Positions 1-13,611 of a stretch of DNA of 64,000 nucleotides are shown here, piece after piece. The notes beneath the pieces are model-generated. The model did not search any database, had not been told where the DNA came from, and was given only the letters and a program-made list of their open reading frames with translations. Position numbers and translations under genes: made by a program. Every line of letters begins with the position of its first letter. The first letter of the stretch is position 1. Source of the DNA: Rhopalosiphum padi (taxonomy: Eukaryota; Arthropoda; Insecta; Hemiptera; Aphididae); assembly GCF_020882245.1 (NCBI RefSeq), contig NC_083598.1:92013714-92077713 (forward strand), given 5' to 3'.

Positions 1-1
1 A

Positions 2-76
2 TACCTGGGTATGCCAGCTTTTAGACCGGGTGAGAAAGTTCAACTCTCTGGAAACTTGTTACAGGATGATTTATAA
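2..76 (+). CDS. C-terminal end of an unidentified gene entering from the left (partial)
   Basis: Reading frame 2 of the + strand is open from the window edge to a TAA at 74-76, giving 24 residues that begin YLGMPAFRPGEK and end NLLQDDL. The composition (Pro, Gly, charged residues, few Ile/Asn/Lys codon runs) looks coding compared with the AT-rich flank. Overlapping AATAAA hexamers follow at about 172-181, as expected for a 3' UTR. The gene would lie tail-to-tail with the Nudix gene, whose stop is at 719. The stretch is too short to assign a family, and a chance open frame is possible. Confidence 0.35.
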   Translation, partial: YLGMPAFRPGEKVQLSGNLLQDDL

Positions 77-718
77 TTGGCACATTCTGTTAACAGCACT
101 CATAGAACTAGAATATTTATTTAATGGTATTTTAATTATGTTATGTATAAATATCAAAAAATACGGCGATTGAAATAAATAAACATGATTTTTTTTTTAT
201 TATTATTATTCCAATGTATTTTTTCCCCTCAAACCAAAAACATGTTAAGGGCATTACAAATATTATGGTTACAAATGAAAAAAAAAGATTTTAACATTGA
301 AAAATGTATAAACTAAATTAATTAATATAACTCAGCAGTTTAATCCACTAAGCTATTGGCAGTCTGTCAAATGTTTATACAATAAGTAACATAAACACTG
401 AAGCCGTGCGTACAAGATATATTATTATAACATAATATTGTATATACACATGTAGGTATAGTTTTATAAATTATTATTCAGTTCAGTGATTTTTTTAATT
501 ATGTTTGTTTTTTAAGCATTACAAATTCTGCATTATCAAAAAAAAAAATCTTCCCTTATATCTAAAAGTAAATGAACTTAATTTGATATTAAACATAAAA
601 TTTAATTCATTAACTAAAAATAGACTAAAATCTATTAGCAAATTGATATTACTTTAATCTAAACAGGGAGTATTTTTTTTCCATTTGGAGCAAATAATTT
701 ATTTAAAGGATGACTTTT
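77..718. other. Convergent 3' flanks, no coding seen
   Basis: AT-rich sequence between the presumed + strand gene end (76) and the Nudix stop (719). It contains AATAAA on the + strand near 172-181. On the - strand a candidate AATAAA (TTTATT on the + strand at 698-703) lies about 16 nt past the Nudix stop. I see no other structure. Confidence 0.4.
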
Positions 719-3700
719 TCAGATGTTTGCTTTTTGTTTATTGAGAGCAAAACTTTCCAGGTACGTGTGTTGAGTGGGTTTGTGTAGACGTAACATATTC
801 AGTGCATCTTCCAATTTAAACCATTTGCGTTTACGACCTAAACAAATTAATAATGTTAATTTTATTTTTATAAACAAATTTTATTTTATTTGCTTATTAC
901 TAATACTATAAGAAAATTTTTGTTATGAATTAAGGTACAAATAAATCAATATACAAATAACTAAAATGAGTTATACAACAAAATACAACTCATTGTCATC
1001 ACATTAATGACACTAAAATTAAAATATAATTAAATAAATGATAATCCACAGCTGTCTCTTGGCATTTAAACTTTTAAATGTATTTATTTTTTTTTGTGTT
1101 AATTTTTTTTTCATTATTATTTATTACCAACACAATAAGTATGTTTAATGTTTGTAATAACAATTTGTGTAAAAAAAAATGTTCCCTATAGCATTAGCTG
1201 TTTTAAAAGAAGTTTCCATACTGTTATGCTAAACAGCAAAGTATTAAATTTCAGAACATTGTAAACATCATTTTTTTTAAGTCCACAATAACAAAAACAA
1301 CACAATATCAATGTATACATTTCTCCAGCTTATAGTTCAATAATTTATTAAACTCGCAAGGTCACTTCCCCATGAGATTATAATTCTATTATGGATATCT
1401 ATAACCTATTACTCACTTGTTATTGTGTTTACAATATGTTCTACCACCATACAAATAAACAGATATCAATAACAAAAATGATAGGAACATATTTTAATGT
1501 GCTTGTATGTACATGGTAAACCGGACATACACTACTTTTGTATTGAGATATTTTTTCTCTTGCTATCAACATAATGTATCAAACATAATTAATATTTAAT
1601 AATAGTAAATATTATTTACAGACAAAGCATATTTTTGTTAACTTGAAGTTTGAACTGTTTATGTGCATAATATAGAGTTTGCCCCATTAATAATTTTTGA
1701 ATTGTATGAAATTCAAAATAAAAATCTTAGTACACTTGATTTCATGTTACACTGTTACTTAAAAATGTATGATAGTCAATCTAAATAAGCTCACAAGTTA
1801 AATTATTAATATTGATTGAATAATAACTGTATAGTATAATATAGTAATGTACGTTTTTTAAGTCGAGGTAAGATACTATAATACATGGACAAACTAGGAA
1901 AAATTATATTTTAACATTTTTAAGTAATATTGATAAAATTTATAATCATACAAAAAGATATAGAATAGTTGAATCTAATCAATTTATGTATAAACATAAA
2001 TAAAAAGCGTTGAAAGAAAAATGCTTCAACAAAATTATCATAAATAATAATTTTTATTAAACAAAAACTTGAGTGGAATACAATACTTCAGATAAAAATG
2101 TACTTATGTAAAATTTATCTAATAAGATATGTCATTTACAGTTTTTGGTTTTGTTAATGGAACCTCATATCATAAAAAATGTATATTGAGTACAATTATG
2201 CTGCCTACTTTTACAATAATTAATATAATACCTACTTAACTTTGTTTTATAAATGTAGTTTTTTGTAGGAATAGGTAACCTAAATTAGGAACCAATTGAC
2301 TATGAAAATACTGTTAATAATAATTAAGTTTTAATCTTTAACTGAAATGAAAATAAAATATTGAGCAATTTACTTTGTAAATTATGATTTGTTAATGTTT
2401 TATTATTATTATATTTATAACTGCCTTATTTTATATGTATATTATCTTAGTATTATGTCTGCTTACGTTAATTTCATGTTAAAAATTCTAGACTATTTGG
2501 TTATAATATTCTATAAGTTCCAAAAATAAAAGCTTATAAATTAACAATTATGTATAGTATAATTTTTATTGAACTCAAAATATTAAACCAAACAGTAAAT
2601 AATTTATAGTTCAAAAGTACTCAATGGAATTTATATGATGAGCAATATTTACAAATGTTATAATATGATATATATATATATATCTTAATAAATTATTGAA
2701 TAAGTAAAAATGTCAAAATTGCATGCAGCTCAACTTAATTTAATGTTTTAAGAAAACTCACCTATGCCCAAAGAGTCTTCCCACTCAGCTAATTCTTCTG
2801 TTACAATCATAACAAACACATCTGTTCTATGCCGTCTGATATGAGTCTAAAACAATTAATTAAAAATTAGACACAAACCAACAAGCAGTTTATTATAAAA
2901 AAAGTAATAATACTAACCCTATCTTCAAATGTACCAAGTCTTCTATGTAATCTGCCCACAACACCAGCTTCTTCAACTACTTCCCTTAAAGCAGTGGCAC
3001 TTGGTTCTTCTTCAGGTTCAATACCACCTCCCGGTACAATCCATTGTTCAGGTCTACTAGATGAAGTCACCAACAACACCTTCAACAAGTATCATATACC
3101 TATATAATGTGCATAATAGTCTGTTATCATTATTCATAATATACATTTGTGGAGATATGAAAAAAGAGCACATTTTAATGTAGCATTACTTAAGTTTACC
3201 TTGAACTAGATATTTTTATCGTATAACATACTAGATGTAGTAGCAATGTAAATTTCATACCTAACTAATATACAACATAAGTTTACACAGGTTATTCAAT
3301 TTTTAGTTCTTTTTTGGCACAATGTCCATGACCTAATAAAAAAAAAAAAAAATAACTACCCACCTGTCATACTGTCATAGTAACAAAGTGTACCCATATT
3401 TCAATAAGCTATAGTCTCACAAACAACTAAATTATTAATACCAATATTAAATATTTATTGTTAATTATTGATTATTATGTTCTACTTCATGTTTGGTACT
3501 ATTTATAAGTATATGATACTTGAAAACCATAATATGAATCTAATGTATTTTAAGGAAATGGATAAAGTTGTAGTAAAACAAGTGTTGTTATAAAATTGTA
3601 ATATACTCACAAGTCATAATTAATAAAACCAACCAATCAATTATCCCAAGTTACACCACTACAATACAATCACTTATAGTTTAATAGAAAGGCAAAATTT

Positions 3701-6700
3701 GTATATCACAACAAGTCATAGGTATAAAAATTGTTTCGCTTCTATGTTGATGCATAATAAAAACATTGTATATGTTATTAAGGGTAATAAGTAGTGTTGA
3801 GCAATTGTATGATTAACTAATGATTAAAGTTTATAAATATTATACAAATAGTTACTGATAAATTTCTATTAATATATATTGGATATTTTAAAATAAATGC
3901 AACTTAACTATAAAATACTAGTTAGTGATAATAGTCATATTAGATTAAAAACACAATCATAGTTCATGATAATTAATATTGTTCTGTTTTTTTTTTATGT
4001 ATAACAAATGGGCTTTGCCCATTGCTAGATCTGCAAACCAACCAACCTCTACTTTTAATTGTAATTTTAAATAAAAAATAATGCATTATTTTGTTTTTTG
4101 TTGTCTTAGCAATTATATTTATTGAAATTTAAATACCACAATACTTTTTAAATAATAAAGAGAAATATATAGATTTTAAATTATATCCAGAAATAATACG
4201 TACAAAACTTTAATTATCAGTAAATTATTATGATTTATGAGTATATATTTTTTTTTTTTGCACAACTGGTTTTAAAAATATATATCTTTTATTAATTCTT
4301 TTTAAATATACAAATTAAAGTTAATAAAAATTAATATGAACTCTTCAGTCACATTTTTGGTAACTTAAAAAAATAAAAACAAATAATTTAATTTTGTTAC
4401 TTATAGTTGATATAACAAGTAATGCAGTCATCTGTTTTCGTTACAAATTAATTACCAATGCACTAGGATATAGAAAGAAAATATTTCACTAACATTTAGT
4501 AATTAGTAATTTACAAGAATATTAGTATACAGTATAATACTCCATAATAATTACTATTTATATAATGCATTGAGGCTACTAAATATCTGTTTAACATTTA
4601 TATACCTTATCATTAAAAAAAAAAATTATGAACCTATTATGGATATACCAATATTGTAATTATTATTTTTTTTTTTTTAATTAACAAATTATTTAATAGT
4701 TTTATTCACAAATATATATGTATATTGTATAAATATATTATATATTTAAATAAAAGTATAAGTACTTGAATTTAAAAATAACCATTGTTTTCTAAATTAT
4801 GTTTAAGTTATGTAGGTAATTTTAACTCCTACATTCATAACCTTGGAATAGATCCAACACGAACAAAAATTATCACTCAGGTTTCGACAGAATACCTACT
4901 TTAAATATGACTTTTGTCAATAATCAAAGGTTTCATTTTTGAATATGTAATGTATTTTAATATTTGGCTGGGGCCTATTCAAATTACACTTCGAAGTTTA
5001 AACATCTTAAATTATTGATTTTATAGCAAGCACATATACTCTATTATAAAATTAATGCTAAATCATTACCAATTTTTTTTTTATATAGGTATATATATAA
5101 CTTATTAGGTAGATAGTTATTACTTTGAGACTAAGCAAAAATCAAGATAATTTATCCTACTAAATTACTAAAATAAATACATCTGTATAGAATAAACTCT
5201 TAAAACAGATAAAAGGTTGAACACTAAAGTTAAAACTGATAAAAGGTTATTTAAGGTCAATAATAAACATCTAATTGAAATATTACATACATAATAATTT
5301 GTCACTAGGCAATATTATTTATAGGTTTAATACAATTTCAACTAATTATTTAATAGTGTTATATTTTGGCATATCATAAAACATGAATACAATATTAACA
5401 TTTTAGTTAGGTAATACCAAAAACACAGTATGTTAAATATGTTACCTACTTATTCTAACTTGGCTTCAGAGTTTACTTTGACCCAAATGAAAATATAGAT
5501 TACAAAATTCATATTACAAATATCAAGGACATTGTATATTGTACAATTAATAACTTATGTCAGTTATAACTAGTATTTAACATTTAGTTACTTTTTAGTT
5601 AAAGGGACAAAATGTTTTTAATTCCTTTTACATTAATATCTGTGCATTTTTAATGCTTATTTTTATGATTTTAGGCGCTTAGTAGCTTAGTTGCCAAATC
5701 TTGGTTATAACTGTGGCATAAAAATATATTGTAATAGGACAAAGGTTCAGAATAAATTCTCTATTTGTACTCGATAATATGATTCCTGTAAAATATTTTA
5801 GATCAATGGCAGCTCTAGGTTAAAAATATTGAATAACTCTGTGTTTTTACTTATCTTTTTTGTTTTTTGGTATGAAACTTCAAAGATTAGTCTAAATTTT
5901 ACTTTTTTATACTCATGAATATATAAAAATTCAATATTAATCTACTTACAATATAGATAGAATATGACTATTTGTGTATCTTACAAACCAAAAATTTACT
6001 TCATACTATATACTGTGTAAAAGAATAATAATGTATGACATTTTTAATAATTTGATAAAAGATACTTACATAGTTAGAATTAAAAGTGAAATTAAAAAAA
6101 TATATATTTAATATCAGTTTATCCCAATCAAAATCATTTTACAATGTTATACAATTTTACAGCAATTAAGGCTTAATTACAATAATAATTTAATCCAATT
6201 AATCTACATATTAGATAATGTAAATTAATATTAGAACTACATAGTAAGAGCCAAAGTATTTAGAATTATCTTAAATAAAAAGATAATTTATTTATTACAC
6301 AATATAATACAGGTTCCATTATATATCATATTACTTAATAATAGTATTAGATAAATATAGGTAATGAGGGAAATTTGTGTAAAATTTAAAGCAAGTTTGA
6401 GAACTAACAATATATTAATTCTTTCTTTTTAACTTAATGTTTAAAAAAAATGTAATTTGTTACTTTTCAGTTAGTATTTAATATTTTTAAGCATATATTA
6501 AGTATATATATTCTGTTTATGTCTATGACTTGTGTGTCAATTTAACACCAAAATTAGAATTTAGTTTGCAACATAAATATTAAATAATTACAAAAACTGC
6601 AATCAATTATTGGATTTCATTACCAAAGATAAGCACTTTATAATAGCTAAAATTGTAAACTTTAAGTATGTAATTAAACAAAAACCATTTTCAGAATTAG

Positions 6701-8258
6701 ATACATTAGAGTAATATAATTAATAACTAAAATCAATTCTAAAATATATTTTTTTTCTAATTAAATTTTATTAAGTCTAGTTTCATGTGTATTTATTAAA
6801 TTAAGACATTCAAAGATTTACCATGTTGAATATGTTAAGAATGATTTTTTATTAGGTAAACTATATATTTATTTTGTTATATAAAATTATTAGTTTGTTA
6901 GAATAAATGTTAGGTAGGTAAAAGTAAATAATACATAGGTATAAAATAATTAACTAGATACCTATGTTAGCAATTATAACATACCTAGTAAATATAGCAA
7001 TTTTAATATCAGTAATTTTACAAAAGCTTTAAAAACAAATATAATTGAGAACTTTAAACTTCAAACAAAACATACAATTAGGAACCATACACAACTCTAT
7101 AAATTTAATTTTAAATATTTTATCATTTTTTATTAAGAATATATGGATATACTTACATATGAACTATACTACTAAAAATAAACTTCAGATAAAAAGTTAC
7201 ATAAAGGTACTTAAAAATATGTCAAGTCTGTTAGAACTATTTATCTTGGTATTTATAAGAATCATTTTTATGAGAATATTTAAATTTTATGCTAGTATTT
7301 AGTTACATTACTTACATTACAACATTTCTATAATAGGTAAACTATAAAGATAATGTATGTATACCTTGATTTAAAGACAATTAGTTTATCTGCCCAACTT
7401 ATTCAAATACCTTAAAAATATTATTATTAGTTAAAACTTCTAAGAACTAAAAATAACCTGTATGATAATCAAATATGTAATACCCAGAGTAGTACCTATC
7501 TAATCTAAAATCTAAATGACCAGTAAGGCTAATCAAATGTTGGGTAAAAATAAAATGAAACTAAATTTACAGAGTAAAAATAAGAATTTCTGTAAGTAAA
7601 TCTTATGAAATATATATATACCAGTTAAAAAAATAACTCAATAATTATAAATATTGACTGATTTTACAACCCAGCCTAATGTTATGGTTTGTTTTAGCAT
7701 ATATTAACCCTTATGTATAAATCACTTAATCTATCAAAATATTTTAATTTAAACAGTTCTTTTAAAGATAAATTGTAGTGTAGATACAGAATACTATGCA
7801 TATTATGTAAGTAGGTAAGTATTTCATATACAATTTCCTAAGTACAAATATAATACATCAATACTATTTAGAAAAATTAATAGTGATGATTTAACATCGT
7901 AAAAAATACATTAAACTGATAGCTATGCAGTAGTATAGTTTTTATACATCTGTATAAAAAAATATTGAATTCTATGAATCAAATTAACTTTGATTGACTT
8001 ATTAGAATAAAACAGTGTAAAAACTAGAAACATACGTATTATAATTTTATAAAAACGTGACGTAATATCAGAATGATAGTGCAAGTGGTGTACCAAGCAC
8101 AGTACATTATTGACAACTCAAAAACCCAAATTATAGTATAAAATATATAACAAAATTATAATTACCTCATCGGAATCATTGCGCACACATATACAAGCAG
8201 CTCGCCTGCGAAATCCATCCTCGTCATAAATACGAGTTGAATTCGGTTTATCTTTCAT
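719..8258 (-). CDS. Aps: Diphosphoinositol polyphosphate phosphohydrolase (Nudix, DIPP/NUDT3/Aps type)
   Basis: Four coding exons on the minus strand: 8258-8166, 3079-2918, 2846-2762 and 837-719. All have GT-AG junctions and the reading phase is kept, giving 152 aa. Exon 1 starts MKDKPNSTRIYDEDGFRRRA, the usual N-terminus of this family. The Nudix box spans residues 49-71 and fits G-x5-E-x7-REUxEExGU (REVVEEAGV). It is followed by RRHRTDVFV and a C-terminal WFKLEDAL segment that is typical of DIPPs. By family knowledge the enzyme removes the beta-phosphate of inositol pyrophosphates (PP-InsP5) and hydrolyses ApnA dinucleotides; metal is bound by the Glu residues of the box. The protein is slightly shorter than human NUDT3 (172 aa), because of a short tail. 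Intron 1 is unusually long (5.1 kb). A CpG-rich stretch lies 0.5-1.4 kb upstream. Confidence 0.93.
3080..8165. other. Long first intron of the Nudix gene
   Basis: About 5.1 kb of AT-rich sequence between coding exons 1 and 2. The longest open frames are low-complexity Ile/Asn/Lys/Tyr-rich translations (for example 7045-7302 +) with no recognisable domain. I see no transposase, RNA gene or clear inverted repeat. Confidence 0.6.
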
Positions 8259-8779
8259 ATTTACTAATGAATTGATATCCTCGTAACTAGGAAAAATTCT
8301 AACGACGAATTTTTAGTATAGTTAGATTGTTTGGGAAAAAAATTTAGGTACAACTATGAGACGTATCATCGACGATTGACATTTTTCTTCTGAATTTGGA
8401 AATTATGTTTTTGGAATACGAACGAGCAATTGTGACTTTTTCTTTTACTTCACGACGAATCGAAATCCACCCGCGTGTATAAGAGACGTATATAATATTA
8501 TAATAATATATAAACGTAAGACGACAGAGATGGTAGATTTTATGAGTTATATTAAATATACGAGCTAAAGCGGATTTAGAATACTAAGTACGAGTATAAA
8601 TTTTTTAATAAAAGTAGTTTAATTTAAAATTAAATTAAAATAAAGAAAATTAATATGTAGGTAATGTATATAAAAAAAAAACGTAAAAAAATTATAATAA
8701 AACAAAAAAAAAAATAGAAAAAAACGGGGAAAAAACGGGTATTAAGAATTAAACAATAAGAGATACATTAGACAAATGT

Positions 8780-9650
8780 CAGTTAGAGACATTGTAATCG
8801 AAACATCGTACCGCCGTTAGACGATTGCATATCGTTTCGTTCGCTGTTCGTCCGGACAACCATAATCGTGACGACGACGACGGCGGCGACGACGGGAATG
8901 GGTGTCAAAGTCCAAAAAAAAATTGATGAGGCCTGAACGCGCACGGGCGGCCAACGACGCGAAAAACTAGCCAATACAAATGTACGATTGTGTTGGTGGT
9001 GGTGTTGTAGTGGTAGTGGTGTAGGCCGTGGTGGGGATGGTAGTGGCGATGGTAGTGGCGATGGTGGTGAAGGGTGAACTGTGCTACCTTTATGGCTGTA
9101 TATTGTGCGCGCGCGCACGCGGGTTTGTATCTAGAATCCGGTGCACACGCGTGCGCGCAGCCCGAATGCACCCGCCGCCACCACCGTACATATCATCATC
9201 ATCCATCATTATTATTATTATTATTATGTATCGTGGCATCGTGCGCGCCGTGGAGACGACCGCTCGAGCGCATAGATATTGTGTGCTGGCGGGCGGCGAT
9301 CGAAGCGATTACGGAGCGAGAGACGGTTACTGGCGGGCGATGTTGCCGCGTTCGCGCCTGTACCGCGGTCGCCCCGCAACCTTCGTATTAATATTATGTC
9401 TACTATGGCGCGACGGCCGACTGCTCTATGGGCCGCGTGGTGTGTGCAACCGCATGTGAACAACTACCACGCTCGTCGCTCGACGTCATAACAAAAACGC
9501 GGTGGGACGAAAGTACGAGAAAACGAGACACGCCACCGGGAGTATGCGAGCATAACGAACGCGTCAACACGATCGGTGTGATGGCCACGTTGCGGGCTGC
9601 GGGTCAAAACCTCGCTGTTAAAGAAAAATGTCATTATATTTTTTTTTTGC
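8780..9650. promoter_or_regulatory. GC/CpG-rich island upstream of the Nudix gene
   Basis: In an otherwise AT-rich window this stretch is clearly GC- and CpG-rich, with alternating GCGCGCGCGCACGCG near 9107-9121 and many CG dinucleotides to about 9600. It contains ACG/GCG triplets (8870-8896), a GGT/GAT-rich tandem block (8993-9071) and an ATT run (about 9206-9228). Several overlapping open frames occur on both strands, but none resembles a protein; they arise because GC-rich DNA has few stops. A possible splice acceptor (CCTAG, minus strand, near 8288) precedes the Nudix start codon, so the island may hold its transcription start and a non-coding first exon. That link is an inference. Confidence 0.45.
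8993..9071. repeat. GGT/GAT tandem simple repeat
   Basis: Imperfect GTGGTGGT units run into three copies of a 12-base unit (GATGGTAGTGGC-like). The G-rich strand could form a G-quadruplex; that is an inference from composition. Confidence 0.7.
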
Positions 9651-12039
9651 TACCCCCTCCCCGGTTCTGAATTTCTGATCAACACCGAATGCACCCACGT
9701 GGCTATCGAGAAAAAGTGGTTTTTTTCAAGTCTTTTGTTATACAACAATTATCATAAATCATAAACTCATAGCAAAATTTAAAGAAAACATTATACTGAT
9801 ATATGATATTAAAAAATGCTGAATAATTTGTTATTTAAAATATTTAAACTTTCTTGATATTATTTTGAGTGTATAATACACATAACACACAAGAGTTTTA
9901 TAGTACGTATGCGATGTATCATTTTACATTTCTCTTTCCTAACCTTACCATCGTAGTCCGTAGATCGATTGTAAATATTGTTTTGGGTCAAACGACAAAC
10001 ACACATGCGATATCTATAAATTACTATATTGCACTTATATATTTTCCTGTAATGCAGTAGGTATTTTAAACCTTACATCCACGAATTCAAATTATCATAA
10101 TAATTTTGATTTTGGATACTTGGTTACAAAAATATGTGCAATTTGAGATGGCGACGACGAACAACAGATGATTAATAAATGCATGCGTGCTGTGCTTGTT
10201 AAATTGCCAACGGGCAACGAGTTCGCCGCCTTGGTCCAGTTCTATTACACTTACAGGCTACAGCTAGCCTATACTAGCCTAGTGATATTCATTAGAATAA
10301 AATAATATCTAAACATCGTATTTTATTATTGCGTATTTAAGTGGCTGACGATTAATAGGTAGTTTATATAACTATAATTTACAATGAATAAATTTAATTT
10401 TTGTATTTGCATTCGCTTTATCAACTGTAATCGATCCACACGATTAATGCCGATAAACACAATCCCTATCTATCTATAAAATATATAATATTAAAAAAAA
10501 TGTTTTTCAAGGCCTAGATTCTTCATTTACTCCGAATCGAAACTCAACAAAACTTTTGACAAAATTGATCATTATATAATATCGGATATCCTATTATAAT
10601 CAAATTAATAATTGTATATTATATAATATGGACAATGAAAAATATATATTTTTAACTAAAAAAATTCAACTGCTCTTGCAGTCTTGAGTTATTTAAATGT
10701 TAATCGTTTAGTGATCTATTAAATGTCTTCATCTATTCAATCCTCTTGACTTTCACTTATATTAGGACTGGTCGTGTATAATATTATAGATATTATTATA
10801 AGCGTTAGTGTGTAAAAAATATTATTACTATATAAAAATAGAAATTATTTATTGCGTTTTGTTGAATTCTAATTACCATTTACCTTTATTAATTATTCTA
10901 AAACTAAATACATAAAACGTATCAACTATCAACTTATTAAAAGTTGTAAAATTGTATAAGTTAACTATTTATGCAGATTGTTGCAGTTTATCCAATATTT
11001 TCAACATAATAATTATTATTGCCTAAATTTCCTTACAATACAGAATACAGATAAATACCTATATACATTTTTTTCGTGAAATTAATTAAATAATAATTAA
11101 TAGACAATTTATTGGTATAAATGGTAATTTAAACGATGTAATATGCACTTATTTTGAAGCATTTAAGTTAACATATCTGTAAAACGTAAATAAACAGAGC
11201 TCGAAAGGTATAGGTCAAAAATGTTTAGAATAAAATACCGCACAGCAAATTATAGTATATAGATGTCATTATGTTAATTGCACTTCGTCATTCATTAGGT
11301 TACGCTGTAAAGGACGTGTAAAATTTGAATTCAATAGTAAATCATTGTACACACAAAATAATTATGAGAAGACGGTGTGTTAGCTGTTAGCCTTTATTTC
11401 TAAAGATATTTTAAAAATGTACATTGTACATAATTCAATATTAAAAAATAGTAATAATATAATAAATATAATTAATTCGTTGGTATTTTTCGTGGGCTTT
11501 TAAAACTAAAATACTAAATCATTAAGGCCTTTTTGAACCAGACGAATATCGGTTCTTCTAAGCATACTCACACGCAACAGGCTGCTATTATGGAACTTGT
11601 CTTGGTGGCAGGGAATAGGTAGGGATATAATGAGTGAGCAGAATACAGAGTATAAAGTAGAAGACGTATCGACAATGTAATATCCACACTTCCACAGTTA
11701 GAATACAGACGAAATATTAATAACATATATTATTATATTATACTTATACGTTATGGCGAATAGTTTCAATAACTGCAGTCTGCATGACTGTGTGTAATAA
11801 AGCTATTTTTTGAATTACCTATAACATAATAAATAAAATTGTTGAAGAAAAATCGTTATTTTTCATTTTTATCAAAATGTAAACATCAAATGCTTACTTA
11901 TAACTTAAAAGAACACGCTCTATTTGTGATATTTTTACATTTCTGAAGGAATTACTTTAAAAAGGGATTTTAACTTTGTATTACACTATTACCTATATTA
12001 GGTACGTTATCAAGATTTTTGACATATCAAAAAAAGTTA

Positions 12040-12930
12040 CCAAGTAGTACCGCTCTGCTGTATATTGTAAGTACGTGTTGACTGTTGAGTGGATCGTGGA
12101 TTATTGTTAAAGGTGTGTTAAACTTTATTTCAAGATATAGCATTGTATAAGAATGGAGACGGTCTGCTTGCTGTCATCCTATATCACTATAATACTTATA
12201 AGTATATTTTATGGTATGTTTTTTTGATATAGCTATTAAAGTAATTTATTTTACTTGTATAGTATTAGAATAGGTTGATAAACATTTTTCCAAAAACAAT
12301 AAATCATTTATCATACCTATTGTCTATTGGCATTTGGCTATTATTACTTATTACTTAATTATTATAATAACATATTAATATGTATCTATTTTATACTATA
12401 TTGTATATCAACTTAATATATAACTTCAAATTTAATATCATATTCCTGTAATTCTTTAAATACCATAAAATTATGAAAATATAATAGGTTCGTATTATAA
12501 ATAGATAATATCTTAAAATAAATCAAGTGTCATTACGTATAATAAAATGTATAATAATATAATAAACGTCCCCACAAATGTTTTTGATTTATTATAAAAT
12601 AATAAACATCTTCATTTAAGTACACAACTTTATCATGTATCTTTCAAAAATAACAGTATTTGTATACATTTTTTAGTTCCAGAATCCAGTATTAAATACT
12701 TATGATTTTAACATAGTATCAAATTTCCATACCTTAGTAATAAAATTTTTTAAAGATTTTGCACATTTTTCACTATACAAAACACTGTAGTTTATAAAAT
12801 TTTGTAAATTGTATCAAAATCTATAGAAAATAAACTATGTACCTATATAGTATATACAAACTTATAGTACAGATAAAACAACTATATAATATATTATGTT
12901 TTGGCGTGAAAGTCATTAACAGAGGTAGGT
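12040..12930. repeat. Dispersed repeat family R1, degenerate copy
   Basis: This stretch shares blocks with sequence near 27290-28170 and 32640-33470. The words CGCTCTGCTGTATA and ATGTGTTAAACTT occur here (about 12050 and 12113) and at 27300/27345 in the same order. The block TATAGCTATTAAAGTAATTT here matches a related block near 32710. No open reading frame is visible. It is a non-coding interspersed repeat; boundaries are approximate. Confidence 0.5.
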
Positions 12931-13075
12931 ACTGACTATTGAAAGCAAATTGTGCTGAAACAACATAAACATTATGTTATTTCTGTGGTACTCGCGCGCG
13001 GGTAATCGGGTTAAATTTTAACGCCGCCACTGCCATGCGTGACAACTCATTGGTCATAATAAAGTTCGTCAAAAA

Positions 13076-13111
13076 TGTGTGTGTGCGCGCGCGTGTGTGT
13101 GTGTGTGTGTG
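13076..13111. repeat. (TG)n/(CG)n/(TG)n microsatellite
   Basis: About 36 bases of uninterrupted alternating pyrimidine-purine: TG units, then CG units, then TG units. Such tracts are polymorphic and can adopt Z-DNA. Confidence 0.9.
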
Positions 13112-13271
13112 ACAGTCGTACGTCGACCTTAGTAAAGTATTTTATGTTTGCTTTAATGTAACAAGGGTGTTCCCGAGTTTCCGATATAATGACCATAACG
13201 ATAACACTACTGTATTATATATTTCTATGCAATCGTTTTACCTTCAACCTTAAACACTGATCCAGGCTAGG

Positions 13272-13611
13272 CAGAACCGTATTAACCTTTAGGCACCGAG
13301 AGTCTAAGCCGTCTAGGGCCTACGAAAAGATGGCTAAAAATATACAAAAAATAGTATTCAAATGTGCCTATATGCTACATAGGCGCAAATAAGGTGGGGC
13401 TTGAGGGGATTAGCCCCCCTATAATTGCTATAACCCCCCTCCAAAAAAACCTAATGATTTAATTAAATAATATACATTCTAAATCCAATACAGAACTGAG
13501 ATACAGCCAACCCCCCCCCCAAATTTCAAACACTATTTGCACCTATGCTATGTTATGAAATTAAATTTTCCCAGTGCCTAGAGCATACGGATGGCTTAAT
13601 CCGGCCCCCTG
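13272..13611. mobile_element. hAT-type MITE with perfect 8-bp target duplication
   Basis: The element is flanked by AGGCTAGG at 13264-13271 and again at 13612-13619. The left end reads CAGAACCGTATTAACC and the reverse complement of the right end reads CAGGGGGCCGGATTAAGCC, so the termini are imperfect inverted repeats. It is 340 bp with no transposase. An inner pair CATAGGCGCAAATA (13378) and its inverse (ending 13547) suggests a second small element nested inside. Confidence 0.8.
13378..13547. mobile_element. Possible nested MITE inside the hAT element
   Basis: Terminal inverted repeat CATAGGCGCAAATAAG at the left against CATAGGTGCAAATAGTG (reverse complement) at the right. The interior has C-rich blocks. 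No clean target duplication could be fixed, so its class is open. Confidence 0.5.

Noticed and set aside
2667..2684. TA dinucleotide run
   Set aside because: Short AT simple sequence, common throughout the window and without further meaning.
7045..7302. 85-codon + strand open frame in the Nudix intron
   Set aside because: Ile/Leu/Asn/Phe-rich translation of AT-rich intron, with no domain and no splice or coding bias.
8783..9670. Seven overlapping open frames of 61-143 codons on both strands
   Set aside because: They overlap each other in many frames within the CpG-rich, repeat-rich island and show Arg/His/Ala- or Ser/Thr-rich low-complexity translations. GC-rich DNA has few stop codons, which explains them.
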